8,981 nt of DNA from Flavobacterium sp. (GCA_030150335.1 JASLGC010000299.1:1-8981), one strand, 5' to 3'; shown: positions 1-7,110, numbered from the stretch's first letter. Notes: generated by a model not told the origin, from the sequence alone. Numbers and translations: made by a program.

Positions 1-39
1 TTAGGAGGAACAGAAGCTATACTAAAGAATTCCCTTTAA
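1..39 (+). other. Possible tail or remnant of an upstream gene
   Basis: Frame 1 reads LGGTEAILKNSL and stops at TAA 37-39, so this could be the last 12 codons of a gene lying mostly outside the window. Frame 3 reads RRNRSYTKEF from base 3 onward and stays open to a TGA at 198-200. Those ten residues resemble the start of IS3-type transposase OrfA proteins, but the resemblance fades after about ten residues. I cannot decide between a gene tail, an insertion-sequence remnant and plain intergenic DNA. Upstream sequence would settle it. Confidence 0.2.
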
Positions 40-73
40 TAAGCAAATCAATAGTAGTTCAGCTTTCTTTTCT

Positions 74-81
74 TATTTTTG
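74..81 (+). promoter_or_regulatory. Candidate -7 element for the amidohydrolase gene
   Basis: TATTTTTG fits the Bacteroidota -7 consensus TAnnTTTG and ends 27 bases before the ATG at 109, which would give a leader of about 20 bases. No TTG or TTTG lies at the expected -33 distance, and the stretch is T-rich, so a chance match is possible. Confidence 0.35.
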
Positions 82-108
82 AACATATTAATCCATTGAA
101 CATTGACA

Positions 109-879
109 ATGAAAGTAGCCTTAGTACAAGCACCATTAGCATGGGAAGATATACAAGAGAACATAAACTCTTTCAAAAAGAAGTTAAACGAGATTTCTGA
201 AGGAACAGAACTTGTGGTTTTGCCAGAGATGTTCACATCTGGCTTTACCATGCATCCAGAGCGAGTTTCTATCACTATGCAAGACAAGTTTATTAAAGAG
301 TTAATATCGTTGTGCAAATCGCGTAATTTTGCCTTAACGGGTAGTATAGTCATTGAAGAAGACAAGAAATATTACAACCGTATGTTTTTTATCTATCCAT
401 CAGGTGAAGTTCATACTTATGACAAACGCCATCTGTTTTCCTTAGCAGGAGAAGAAAAGGTTTATTCAGCTGGTCAAGAACGTTTAATAGTTGATTATAA
501 AGGATGGAAGATTTGCCCTCTTGTTTGTTATGATTTGCGATTCCCTGCTTTCAGTAGAAATGTAGGAGAAGCTTATGACTTATTGTTGTATGTAGCAAGT
601 TGGCCAGACCAACGTATTTACGCTTGGGATTCATTGATTAAAGCTCGCGCAATTGAGAACATGTCTTATGTAGTAGGAGTGAATAGATGTGGTTCAGATG
701 AGAATGATAATATATATTCTGGACACTCTCAGGTTTTAGATACTTTGGGAAATTATCTTGTAGAACCATTAAAAGGAGAGCAAATTGTCTATGTCGAATT
801 AGATAAGGAGAAGCAAGATAAATTGCGTCATCGCTTTGGATTTTTAAAAGATGCAGACGATTTTAGGCTAACTAAATAA
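109..879 (+). CDS. Nitrilase-superfamily amidohydrolase (YafV/omega-amidase-like)
   Basis: This 256-residue protein is a carbon-nitrogen hydrolase that cleaves an amide through a Glu-Lys-Cys triad. All three sites are visible: Glu40 in LVVLPEMF, Lys106 in TYDKRHLF and Cys140 in PLVCYDLRFP. The accessory Glu115 follows in FSLAGEE. The length and the CYDLRFP context match the YafV/omega-amidase branch, which hydrolyses 2-oxoglutaramate or 2-oxosuccinamate type substrates and in some bacteria accompanies a methionine transaminase in methionine salvage. That substrate is inferred from the family, because no transaminase is visible here. There is no signal peptide, so it is cytoplasmic. I chose ATG 109 over an in-frame TTG at 103 because MKVALVQ is the usual start of the family. 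A hairpin terminator follows 62 bases after the stop, and no partner gene lies downstream, so the gene appears to end its transcript alone. Confidence 0.9.
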   Translation: MKVALVQAPLAWEDIQENINSFKKKLNEISEGTELVVLPEMFTSGFTMHPERVSITMQDKFIKELISLCKSRNFALTGSIVIEEDKKYYNRMFFIYPSGEVHTYDKRHLFSLAGEEKVYSAGQERLIVDYKGWKICPLVCYDLRFPAFSRNVGEAYDLLLYVASWPDQRIYAWDSLIKARAIENMSYVVGVNRCGSDENDNIYSGHSQVLDTLGNYLVEPLKGEQIVYVELDKEKQDKLRHRFGFLKDADDFRLTK

Positions 880-940
880 TAAATGTAAAAAGATAAAGAT
901 TAACGGCACTTAACGTGTCTTGTAACTTTAATAAAATAGG

Positions 941-977
941 AGGATTAGACCGTAAGTAAAAGTCTAATCCTTTTTTT
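941..977 (+). terminator. Rho-independent terminator after the amidohydrolase gene
   Basis: A perfect 10-bp stem (AGGATTAGAC at 941-950 with GTCTAATCCT at 962-971) closes an 11-base loop and runs into a seven-T tract at 971-977. It lies 62 bases after the amidohydrolase stop and points in the same direction. Confidence 0.9.
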
Positions 978-1092
978 GTACTTATAAGTAGTGAACTTTG
1001 CGATTGTAATGTAAAGTTTAGAGAGATAATATTTAATGATTGACTGAGTTAGCATTAACAAGTTTTGTAAATAACAAGAGTACTTACAGGGT

Positions 1093-1126
1093 AAAAAAAA
1101 GACTTGAACGTAAACGCTCAAGTCTT
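1093..1126 (-). terminator. Terminator of the Ig-like lipoprotein gene
   Basis: On the minus strand a 9-bp stem (AAGACTTGA at 1099-1107 pairing with TCAAGTCTT at 1118-1126) is followed by a T tract, seen on the plus strand as the A run 1093-1100. The stem continues inward by two G-C pairs after one mismatch, leaving a TAAA loop. It starts 37 bases downstream of the lipoprotein stop codon. Bases 978-1092, between this and the opposing terminator, hold nothing I can name. Confidence 0.88.
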
Positions 1127-1162
1127 CTATCTTGTATATAAATCTAAAATCAGTGTGATTTA

Positions 1163-2767
1163 TTATAAATCAATTTGTTCTTTTATATCCCAGTTTGCAC
1201 GAACATCAATTTTTTCAGGGAAGTAAACAGTTTCCTCAGGTTCTCTACGGTCCCAGTAATAACCTGAATCCCATTTACCATTTTTATTGTCGTCATAAAT
1301 GATTTTAATATAGTACTCGCGAGGAGGTAAAGCAGTAAAATAAAATGTTGTTTTATCTTCACTATACTGGCTTGCAATCACTTTTTCTCTGTCATCCAAA
1401 AGCTCTACAATAATTGGAAAGCGTTTAATACCTGTGAATGTCAATGCTAAATTACCATAATCAGTCATTGCCATTGTTTTTACATTGAAATTCAATGTGT
1501 CATTCTTTGTATTAAAGAAGTCTGTAATAGCTCCAGGAAGTAAGTTTACTTGATAAGCGTTGTTTTCTTCTCTTTCGAATTTTAAAGCAACTTTTTGCTC
1601 AAGAGGCATTTGCTCTAATGTAAACGGCACATCAACTGTATCTTTATTAAAAATAGAGATTAATGCTTTATTGATATCTTTTATTGGAGTAGTCGTTTCA
1701 ATTGTAAAATCAGAAATAAAATCTAATGTTCCTGATTTACCACTTATTTTCAACGAATCTATCTCCTTCATCTTCACTCTTGGTTTTACAGTAAACGTCT
1801 TTGTATAGTCCTCTTTCGCAGCAGTGATTAACAGAGAGTCAGCCTCTATTTTAGGGAACCACACCTGTAAACTGTCCTTTTCTTTTAAGAAAGAGTAGGC
1901 ACTTGGTATTATAGCATCTCCTTTTTTAACTTCAATAGAAACATTGTCAGGATTACCAACATAAGGTAAATACCATTTGTTCTCAGAGATTTGAGCAGGA
2001 CGTGAAGCATCAAACTTTTCTTCAGATTTGAATAATGTAAGTTCAAACTCTTTATCTGTTGGAAGTTGGATAGAGTCTTTTATAAAAGCAATTTTATCCT
2101 GTTTCGGGTCAAATTTATAATCGTTGTTTTTATCTTTTAAAGCAACTAAATAATACGTTCCTTCTTTGATGTTTTCAATCGTGAAAGTCGTTAAACTATC
2201 TAATGTATTTGTTACATACAATGGCTTTTGAGTATAAATCGTAGAGTCTTTAAAAGTCTTTGCATCGTAAAGCATTACGTTTACAAAGTTGTCCGCTTTA
2301 AATTTATTAGCCGATTTAATTGTTCCAGAAAGTTTTAAAGAGTCAATATAATCTCCTGTAGAGAAAACGTATTTAAATTGTTTTAAAACATTCCCCTCAT
2401 TATTGTCAATAATAGCATCTCCGAAGTTGAAACTATACGTTGTATTTGGAGCTAAAGTATCTGTAAACTTAATTGTTACTGTTTTTTTAGCAAGCCCCAT
2501 TGGTTGAATGTCTGGCATTTTGTCCAATGGTGGAGATATAATTACGTTTTGTGTTGCGTTTTTAATCTTGACAAATTCATCAAAATCTATTTTAATCTCA
2601 TTCTTATTAAAGTTAGTAGAGAAGTTTTTAGGGTTACTTCCAATCATGACAGGAGGAAGAGTGTCTTTATCCCCTCCAGAAATAAAACCTCTTTTTGCAC
2701 AGTTAGATAAAGTTACTGCGCAAAGTATAGTAAAACAAAACAAGAAGTATATACGAAACTTAGCCAT
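1163..2767 (-). CDS. Large Ig-like-domain (Big_5/SbsA-like) lipoprotein
   Basis: This 534-residue envelope protein starts with a lipoprotein signal: MAKFR, a hydrophobic core at residues 6-20, then LSNC with Cys23 as the lipidation site. The mature start CAKRG...GGDKDTLPPV is typical of a family found throughout Flavobacteriia. Residues about 37-138 (from TLPPV through the strand ending YVFSTGD) fit the bacterial Ig-like Big_5 fold. The rest is beta-rich with no catalytic motif. Two calcium-loop-like patterns are visible: D212-x-N214-x-D216-xxx-D220, and D492-x-N494-x-N496-xxx-D500 near the C-terminus, followed by the family-typical PEETVYFP and ANWD segments. Function is unknown; a structural or surface role is inferred. 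It lies 67 bases downstream of the ComF gene on the same strand and probably shares its transcript, ending at the hairpin near 1126. The ATG at 2765-2767 is the only start that keeps the full signal peptide. Confidence 0.85.
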   Translation of the reverse strand: MAKFRIYFLFCFTILCAVTLSNCAKRGFISGGDKDTLPPVMIGSNPKNFSTNFNKNEIKIDFDEFVKIKNATQNVIISPPLDKMPDIQPMGLAKKTVTIKFTDTLAPNTTYSFNFGDAIIDNNEGNVLKQFKYVFSTGDYIDSLKLSGTIKSANKFKADNFVNVMLYDAKTFKDSTIYTQKPLYVTNTLDSLTTFTIENIKEGTYYLVALKDKNNDYKFDPKQDKIAFIKDSIQLPTDKEFELTLFKSEEKFDASRPAQISENKWYLPYVGNPDNVSIEVKKGDAIIPSAYSFLKEKDSLQVWFPKIEADSLLITAAKEDYTKTFTVKPRVKMKEIDSLKISGKSGTLDFISDFTIETTTPIKDINKALISIFNKDTVDVPFTLEQMPLEQKVALKFEREENNAYQVNLLPGAITDFFNTKNDTLNFNVKTMAMTDYGNLALTFTGIKRFPIIVELLDDREKVIASQYSEDKTTFYFTALPPREYYIKIIYDDNKNGKWDSGYYWDRREPEETVYFPEKIDVRANWDIKEQIDL

Positions 2768-2834
2768 ATTTTTAATTTAAAGGACAAATTAACAACTATA
2801 TTTTTTAGTTAGAAAATAACAGATATTAAAACTT

Positions 2835-3518
2835 TTAAATGCTTGTAGCTAAACACAAAATAGAAATCTTAGAATTGGGTATTTGCAGCAGTATTTTACT
2901 ACACGCTTCCAATGTTCCACCAGTTGTTAGAATATCGTCAATTAGTAGAAAGTGATTATGCTCAAAGTTTATTTGTGATTGGTTAATGGCAAACTCTTCT
3001 TCACTGTTTTTTAATCGTTGAAAACGGTTCTTTTTAGTTTGTGAAGTAGTTTTGATACGCTTATAGAGCAATTTATCATTGATGGGGATGTTGAAGTGTG
3101 TTTGTAACGATTCAGCAAAACCTGTTACCTGATTATAGCCTCTTTTTTTTAATTTGTTTTTATGCAATGGAACAGGGATGATTTCAGTGATGTTATCAAA
3201 TACATCTAATCCTTTAAGCTGCTCACAATATACGTTGCCGAGGAACTTACTAATTTCAGGATGATTGTTGTATTTCAAGTTGAGAATTAGACGCTGTATA
3301 ATTCCTCCTTTCGAGTAATACAAAAGACAAGCTCCAAATTCTAAAGGCAATCTACCATAGAATTTCATCATTGTATTATTTTGACAAACGGTGTGTTCTT
3401 GAGTAAACGGTAGTTCATCTCTGCAAGAGAAGCAAATTATGTTTTCATTGTTCAACAGAAGCTGTTTACAAGCTAAGCAACTTTTAGGGAAAAGTAGGTT
3501 TAAAATGTCTTTAATCAT
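2835..3518 (-). CDS. ComF-family phosphoribosyltransferase-like protein
   Basis: This 227-residue protein has the two-part ComF layout. An N-terminal zinc-ribbon-like knuckle uses Cys14, Cys17, Cys29 and Cys32 (CLAC...CFSC). A type I phosphoribosyltransferase fold follows, with VPLH at 116-119, KRGYNQ at 125-130 and the PRPP loop LLIDDILTTGGT at 191-202. Family members take part in DNA uptake during natural transformation (ComFC and GntX relatives), probably handling incoming single-stranded DNA in the cytoplasm with helicase and recombination partners. The PRPP loop is intact, but a true transferase reaction is not established for the family. No comFA helicase or other competence gene is visible nearby. 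The gene diverges from the 67-residue reading frame and is followed by the Ig-like lipoprotein gene in the same direction. The ATG start gives the normal family length. I found no convincing -7 element on this strand in the 103-base divergent gap. Confidence 0.9.
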   Translation of the reverse strand: MIKDILNLLFPKSCLACKQLLLNNENIICFSCRDELPFTQEHTVCQNNTMMKFYGRLPLEFGACLLYYSKGGIIQRLILNLKYNNHPEISKFLGNVYCEQLKGLDVFDNITEIIPVPLHKNKLKKRGYNQVTGFAESLQTHFNIPINDKLLYKRIKTTSQTKKNRFQRLKNSEEEFAINQSQINFEHNHFLLIDDILTTGGTLEACSKILLQIPNSKISILCLATSI

Positions 3519-3570
3519 ACTCAGGTAGGTTAAATGAATTTCGTCTTATAAAAATAGATACAAATCATCC

Positions 3571-3600
3571 TTTGATATATTCAATAACCAAATATCTTTG
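3571..3600 (+). promoter_or_regulatory. Bacteroidota-type promoter for the small ORF/ychJ-like transcript
   Basis: TTTG at 3571-3574 and TATCTTTG at 3593-3600 are separated by 18 bases. They match the -33 TTTG and -7 TAnnTTTG consensus of the Bacteroidota primary sigma factor at every fixed position. Transcription would start near 3605, about 17 bases before the ATG at 3622. The TTG at 3598 falls inside the -7 element, which argues against its use as a start codon. This is the best promoter match in the window. Confidence 0.75.
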
Positions 3601-3621
3601 TTCATTATTCAAATAATAGAC

Positions 3622-3825
3622 ATGAATTTAGAGGTAGTAAAGAAAGAAATTATGCAATTAATGGTATTAGTTGCTCAAAATAAGAAGGAAGAAGCTGAAA
3701 ATAGCATTGAAAAGTTATTAGAAAAAATTAATGAAGGATTGGACTTTGCGAAATCAGATGAGGAGTTAATTAACTGGAGCAAGTTTGCAAAAATTGTAGA
3801 AGAGCTAAAGCAAAAAATAGCGTAA
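3622..3825 (+). CDS. Small helical protein of unknown function (67 aa)
   Basis: I do not recognise this protein. It is 67 residues long, strongly charged and almost certainly all-helical: a heptad-like run of Leu, Ile and Val spaced with Glu and Lys from residue 3 to about 40 (MNLEVVKKEI through KLLEKINEGL), a short polar break around SDEE, and a second amphipathic helix ending KIVEELKQKIA. There is no signal peptide, membrane segment or Cys pair. Three points support it as a real gene: a near-consensus promoter directly upstream, regular coding composition, and a stop codon (TAA) that shares its final A with the ATG of the next gene, an arrangement typical of translational coupling. The ATG at 3622 is preferred over TTG 3598 because the latter lies within the promoter. 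A role linked to the YchJ-like partner is only an inference from this coupling. Confidence 0.75.
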   Translation: MNLEVVKKEIMQLMVLVAQNKKEEAENSIEKLLEKINEGLDFAKSDEELINWSKFAKIVEELKQKIA

Positions 3826-4220
3826 TGGAAAATGAAGTAATGTGTTATTGTGGTAGCGGAGCTTCTTTTGAGGCTTGTTGTAACCCTTTTCTAAAAAACG
3901 AAGCACAACCAGATACACCAGAGAAATTGATGCGTTCGCGTTATTCTGCTTATGTTGTGGCTAATGCGAGGTATATTTTAGATACAACTCATCCCAAAAC
4001 AAGACATTTCCATAGTAAAAAAGCTATTTTACAATGGTCAAAAGAAAATACTTGGCAAAAATTAGAGATTGTATTAAGTGAGGCAAATCGCGTAGTTTTT
4101 AAAGCTTACTTTAAAGATAATAGTGAAATAGAACATATTCATTATGAAAATTCTCTTTTTGAGAAATTGGGGGATAAATGGTACTATGTTTCAGGTAGTT
4201 TTGAAGACGAAAACATGTAA
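3825..4220 (+). CDS. YchJ-family protein with N-terminal SEC-C zinc motif
   Basis: This 131-residue protein opens with a SEC-C metal-binding motif: Cys7-x-Cys9-GSG...Cys18-Cys19, as found at the SecA C-terminus, where it binds zinc. Next comes the YchJ core signature, with TPEKLMRSRYSAY around residues 31-43, then a segment ILDTTHP, and an NTF2-like alpha-beta remainder to the end (KWYYVSGSF near residues 117-125). Family function is unknown. The E. coli YchJ protein carries a second SEC-C motif at its C-terminus, and this one ends without it. That shorter form is common enough that I read it as a variant rather than a truncation. The gene overlaps the 67-residue ORF by one base and probably depends on its translation. 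The next gene, aspA, begins 61 bases downstream with no terminator between, so read-through into aspA is possible. Confidence 0.88.
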   Translation: MENEVMCYCGSGASFEACCNPFLKNEAQPDTPEKLMRSRYSAYVVANARYILDTTHPKTRHFHSKKAILQWSKENTWQKLEIVLSEANRVVFKAYFKDNSEIEHIHYENSLFEKLGDKWYYVSGSFEDENM

Positions 4221-4281
4221 TATTAAGAAACAAATAATGGAATTTACTTCGTAACTTAGTGAAAATATAAAATTATAGCAT

Positions 4282-5682
4282 ATGAAATCTACCAGAATTG
4301 AAAGCGATTTATTAGGAGAATTACAAGTGCCTTTAGAAGCATATTACGGTGTACAAACACAACGTGCGATTAATAATTTTAAGATTTCTACAAGTAAGTT
4401 ATCTGATTATCCTGAATTTGTAAAAGGATTAGCTATTGTAAAATGGGCAGCAGCTAAAACGAACTTTGAATTAAAAGTTCTTGATGAGAAAATATATAAA
4501 GTAATTGCTGAGGCATGTCAAGAAATACTTGATGGTAAATTACACCAAGAGTTCCCAGTTGATATGATTCAAGGTGGTGCAGGTACTTCGGTAAATATGA
4601 ATGCCAATGAAGTAATTGCTAACCGTGCCTTAGAAATATTAGGTTTCCAAAAAGGAGATTACGCAAATTGTTCACCTAATGACCACGTGAATTTATCACA
4701 ATCTACAAATGATGCTTACCCTACTTCATTGAAGGTAGCAGTATTTGAAATGAACAAAAAAGTAGTTGAGCGTTTAGAGAAATTAGTAAAAGGTTTTGAA
4801 GCTAAAGCAAACGAGTTCGAAAACATTATTAAAATGGGAAGAACACAACTTCAAGACGCCGTACCTATGACATTAGGTCAAGAGTTTGGTGGTTTTGCTT
4901 ATACGCTTAAAAAAGAGATTACAGCGCTTAATCAAGCAAGTCAATCATTCCTTGAAATTAATATGGGAGCTACTGCTATTGGTACAGGGTTAAATGCTGT
5001 TCCAGGATATGCAGAATTATGTGCTAAGAACTTAGCGCTTTTAATGAAGCAACCAGTTACATCTGCTGAGAACTTAGTAGAGGCTACTTCTGATACAAGT
5101 GGTTTTGTAGCGTATTCAGGAGTATTGAAAAAATTGGCAATTAAGCTTTCTAAAATATGTAATGATTTACGTTTATTATCTTCAGGACCACGTACTGGAT
5201 TAAACGAAATTCAATTACCTCCAATGCAACCAGGTTCTTCTATTATGCCAGGTAAAGTGAACCCTGTTATTCCAGAAGTTGTAAACCAAGTGTGTTTTAA
5301 AGTAATTGGTAACGATATGACGATTACAATGGCTTCTGAAGCAGCACAGTTACAATTAAACGTTATGGAGCCTGTATTAGCTCATACGGTTATGGAATCA
5401 ATGATGTGGTTAGAGAATGCAATGGAAACATTAGTTGACAAGTGTGTAGTTGGTATCGTAGCTAATGTAGAACACAACAAAGAGCTTGTACTTGGAAGTA
5501 TAGGTATTGTTACTGCATTAAACCCTTATATCGGCTATAAAGCAAGTACTAAGATTGCTAAAGAAGCTTTAGAAACAGGAAGAGGTGTTTATGAATTAGT
5601 TTTAGAACACGATTTATTGACTAAAGACCGTTTAGATGAAATCTTAGACCCTAAACACATGTTAGCTCCACATAGCAAATAA
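4282..5682 (+). CDS. aspA: Aspartate ammonia-lyase (aspartase)
   Basis: Aspartase reversibly splits L-aspartate into fumarate and ammonia in the cytoplasm, as a homotetramer, feeding the TCA cycle or anaerobic fumarate respiration. This 466-residue protein shows the whole aspartase/fumarase motif set: GGAGTSVNMN with Thr102, NLSQSTND at 137-144, and the signature loop GSSIMPGKVNP at 318-328 with the catalytic Ser319 and Lys325. It is called aspartase rather than class II fumarase on three grounds: TQLQDAVPMTLGQEF carries Gln189 where fumarases have the His of THLQDATP; the N-terminus ESDLLGELQVP is aspartase-like; and the C-terminal IGIVTALNPYIGY resembles E. coli AspA. It is slightly shorter than the E. 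coli enzyme (478). A TAACTTAG sequence at 4252-4259 is one base off a -7 element but has no -33 partner, so transcription may also come from the ychJ-like gene upstream. A strong hairpin terminator follows 21 bases after the stop. Confidence 0.96.
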   Translation: MKSTRIESDLLGELQVPLEAYYGVQTQRAINNFKISTSKLSDYPEFVKGLAIVKWAAAKTNFELKVLDEKIYKVIAEACQEILDGKLHQEFPVDMIQGGAGTSVNMNANEVIANRALEILGFQKGDYANCSPNDHVNLSQSTNDAYPTSLKVAVFEMNKKVVERLEKLVKGFEAKANEFENIIKMGRTQLQDAVPMTLGQEFGGFAYTLKKEITALNQASQSFLEINMGATAIGTGLNAVPGYAELCAKNLALLMKQPVTSAENLVEATSDTSGFVAYSGVLKKLAIKLSKICNDLRLLSSGPRTGLNEIQLPPMQPGSSIMPGKVNPVIPEVVNQVCFKVIGNDMTITMASEAAQLQLNVMEPVLAHTVMESMMWLENAMETLVDKCVVGIVANVEHNKELVLGSIGIVTALNPYIGYKASTKIAKEALETGRGVYELVLEHDLLTKDRLDEILDPKHMLAPHSK

Positions 5683-5703
5683 ACAATATTAAAAATAATG
5701 ATT

Positions 5704-5729
5704 AAGCCTCCTTTTCGGAGGCTTTTTTT
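5704..5729 (+). terminator. Rho-independent terminator of aspA
   Basis: A perfect 8-bp GC-containing stem (AAGCCTCC at 5704-5711 with GGAGGCTT at 5717-5724) closes a five-base TTTTC loop and continues into seven Ts at 5723-5729. It lies 21 bases after the aspA stop. Confidence 0.94.
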
Positions 5730-5764
5730 GGTTTGATGAGAATATGTAACTTTTTTGAAATATA

Positions 5765-5791
5765 TTGTCTAAATAAAAAATGGTAAGTTTC
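5765..5791 (+). promoter_or_regulatory. Weak candidate promoter for the SDR-like gene
   Basis: TTG at 5765-5767 and TAAGTTTC at 5784-5791 are separated by 16 bases. The second element matches TAnnTTTG except for its last base, and the spacing is a little short. It would give a leader of about 24 bases before the ATG at 5820. A promoter is needed here because the aspA terminator lies just upstream, but this exact assignment is uncertain. Confidence 0.35.
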
Positions 5792-5819
5792 TTGTAGTAG
5801 TAATAGAAAATCAAGAATT

Positions 5820-6449
5820 ATGAGAGCAGTTATAATTGGGGCCACTGGTGCAACAGGTAAAGTGTTAGTTAGACAGCTTTTAGCTGATGACGACTTTAGT
5901 TTCGTTGAGATTTTTGTTAGAAATGAATGGGATATTCAACATCCTAAATTAATTTGTCACGTAGTCAATTTTGAGAAAATTGAAGAGTGGAAACATCTTA
6001 TTGAAGGAGATGTCGCTTATAGTTGTCTGGGAACAACTTTAAAAGATGCAGGAAGTAAAGAGAGACAATGGCATATTGAATATGATTATGTAATTCAATT
6101 TGCACAGTATTGTAAAGCTAACAAAATCAAGTCTTTTGTTGTGCTTTCTTCTAAAGGAGCCTCTGAAAGAAGTAAGATATTCTACCTTAAATTAAAGGGG
6201 ATGATTGAGCGTTCTATACTTTCATTGCATTTTGACAATACGATTATTGTTCGTCCAAGTACTTTGCTGAGACCTAATTCTAATCGAAAAGGGGAGAAGT
6301 TTAGTATTAAGTTAATACAATTCCTAAATCGTATGGGCTTGTATAAAAGCTATAAACCTGTGTCTGTATTTGACGTAGCAAAACGCATGCGAAAAGAGAG
6401 TAAGCAATTGACATATCGCGTTTCTGTGATTGAAAATAGTGAAATCTAA
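5820..6449 (+). CDS. NAD(P)-binding SDR-like oxidoreductase (HTATIP2/TIP30-like)
   Basis: This 209-residue protein is an atypical short-chain dehydrogenase. The N-terminal Rossmann fingerprint is Gly7-A-T-Gly10-A-T-Gly13 (GATGATG), typical of atypical or extended SDRs. The YSCLGTTLKDAGS segment near 67-79 and VVLSSKGAS at 107-115 supply the usual Ser, and Tyr122-LKL-Lys126 is an intact YxxxK catalytic pair. IIVRPSTLLRP at 142-152 matches the substrate-side loop of the HTATIP2/TIP30 group. The substrate is unknown; relatives are generally annotated as NAD(P)H-binding or nucleoside-diphosphate-sugar epimerase-like. It is cytoplasmic, with no signal or membrane segment. The gene stands alone: a terminator separates it from aspA, and it converges on yceI across a hairpin that begins inside its own stop codon. 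ATG 5820 places the Gly motif at the expected residues 7-13. Confidence 0.85.
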   Translation: MRAVIIGATGATGKVLVRQLLADDDFSFVEIFVRNEWDIQHPKLICHVVNFEKIEEWKHLIEGDVAYSCLGTTLKDAGSKERQWHIEYDYVIQFAQYCKANKIKSFVVLSSKGASERSKIFYLKLKGMIERSILSLHFDNTIIVRPSTLLRPNSNRKGEKFSIKLIQFLNRMGLYKSYKPVSVFDVAKRMRKESKQLTYRVSVIENSEI

Positions 6450-6478
6450 AAAGGCCTACTGAAACAGTAAGCCTTTTT
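6448..6478. terminator. Bidirectional terminator between convergent genes
   Basis: Arms at 6448-6461 (AAAAAGGCCTACTG) and 6465-6478 (CAGTAAGCCTTTTT) pair over 14 bp with one C-A mismatch around an AAA loop. Each strand carries a GC-containing core followed by five Ts, so it can end the SDR-like transcript from the left and the yceI transcript from the right. The left arm begins within the TAA stop codon of the SDR-like gene and the right arm ends 27 bases from the yceI stop. Confidence 0.9.
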
Positions 6479-6505
6479 ATGAAACTAAATATTAAGTGTA
6501 AAGGA

Positions 6506-7081
6506 TTATTTTACTTTAGTAAACTCTAAGTTTACAGCGATTTTTACATCTTTTGCAATTGCCTGTCCTGTTGGGTCATACGCAACGTCAAAGTCAAAAC
6601 GATTTACAGTAGTTGTCGCTTGGAATCCTAACTTTTGGTTTCCTTGTCCGTCATCTTGTAATAAACCTCCATAAGTTAAATCAAATGTTACTGGTTTAGT
6701 AATGTTACGAATAGTCAGGTTTCCTTCTAATTTGTATTTATCTTTTCCAGTTTTTTTGATTGACTTACTTTCAAAAGTCATTGTAGGGAATTTCTCAGCG
6801 TTAAAGAAATCATTTGTTTTTAAGTGATTATCACGCATCTCTACAGAGGTGTTTACACTGTTCATATCTACCTTAAAGTTGAACACACCTTTCGTTAAAT
6901 CTTCTGGAGTACCAACAAAAGTACCTTCGTATTTGTCAAAACGACCATCTACAAATGAAATACCTAAGTGTTTTACTGAGAAGTTAACAAATGAGTGCAT
7001 GTTATCAACATTCCATTTTGTTTGTGCGAATGTAGCTACAGAGAATAAAGTGGCTACGAATAATAAAGCTATTTTTTTCAT
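6506..7081 (-). CDS. Secreted YceI-family lipocalin-like protein
   Basis: This 191-residue protein has a clear Sec signal peptide (MKKIALLFVATLFSVATFA, likely cleaved before Gln20) and a single YceI domain filling the rest. Recognisable family segments are WNVDNMHSFVNFSVKHLGIS after the signal, then GRFDKYEGTF, NSVNTSVEMRDNHLKTNDFFNAEKFPTM-type features around 75-100, LTIRNITKPVTF near 123-134, and the closing strand VKIAVNLEFTKVK. YceI proteins form a periplasmic beta-barrel that binds long isoprenoid molecules such as polyprenyl quinones or lipids; the exact ligand here is unknown. It lies 153 bases downstream of the oxidase gene on the same strand but has its own -7 element and palindrome like that gene, so co-regulation is more likely than simple co-transcription. 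No Cys or lipobox is present, so the product should be soluble. The ATG at 7079-7081 is fixed by the signal peptide. Confidence 0.93.
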   Translation of the reverse strand: MKKIALLFVATLFSVATFAQTKWNVDNMHSFVNFSVKHLGISFVDGRFDKYEGTFVGTPEDLTKGVFNFKVDMNSVNTSVEMRDNHLKTNDFFNAEKFPTMTFESKSIKKTGKDKYKLEGNLTIRNITKPVTFDLTYGGLLQDDGQGNQKLGFQATTTVNRFDFDVAYDPTGQAIAKDVKIAVNLEFTKVK

Positions 7082-7093
7082 GATATATTATTT

Positions 7094-7103
7094 TGTTTGT
7101 TAT
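7094..7103 (-). repeat. Leader 10-mer shared with the oxidase gene (copy 1)
   Basis: On the coding strand ATAACAAACA lies in the yceI leader, 12 bases before the ATG and 7 bases after the -7 element. The identical 10-mer occurs in the oxidase leader at 8491-8500. It could be part of a common untranslated-leader or translation-initiation signal, or evidence that the two upstream regions share ancestry. Short AT-rich matches can also arise by chance. Confidence 0.4.
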
Positions 7104-7110
7104 CTGAGTA

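Noticed and set aside
103..108. TTG 103 as start of the amidohydrolase
   Set aside because: ATG 109 gives the family-typical MKVALVQ N-terminus, and only two residues would be added by the TTG.
48..365. Minus-strand open frame of 105 codons opposite the amidohydrolase gene
   Set aside because: It lies antisense to a well-supported enzyme, has no family resemblance and no promoter; it is a shadow frame.
1048..1059. GTTAGCATTAAC palindrome as a third copy of the TTAA operator
   Set aside because: Its arms are only 4 bp, it is not upstream of any gene, it lies between two terminators, and no -7 element is nearby.
1183..1377. Minus-strand 64-codon frame within the lipoprotein gene, and the plus-strand frames opposite it at 1560-1808 and 2504-2780
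   Set aside because: All overlap the strongly supported lipoprotein frame and show no independent coding signal.
3598..3621. TTG 3598 as start of the 67-residue protein
   Set aside because: This TTG is part of the TATCTTTG -7 element, so it would not be in the transcript; ATG 3622 lies at a normal leader distance.
4282..5682. Class II fumarase instead of aspartase
   Set aside because: The TQLQDAVPMTLGQEF segment with Gln189 and the C-terminal IGIVTALNPYIGY pattern follow aspartases; fumarases have THLQDATP at this place.
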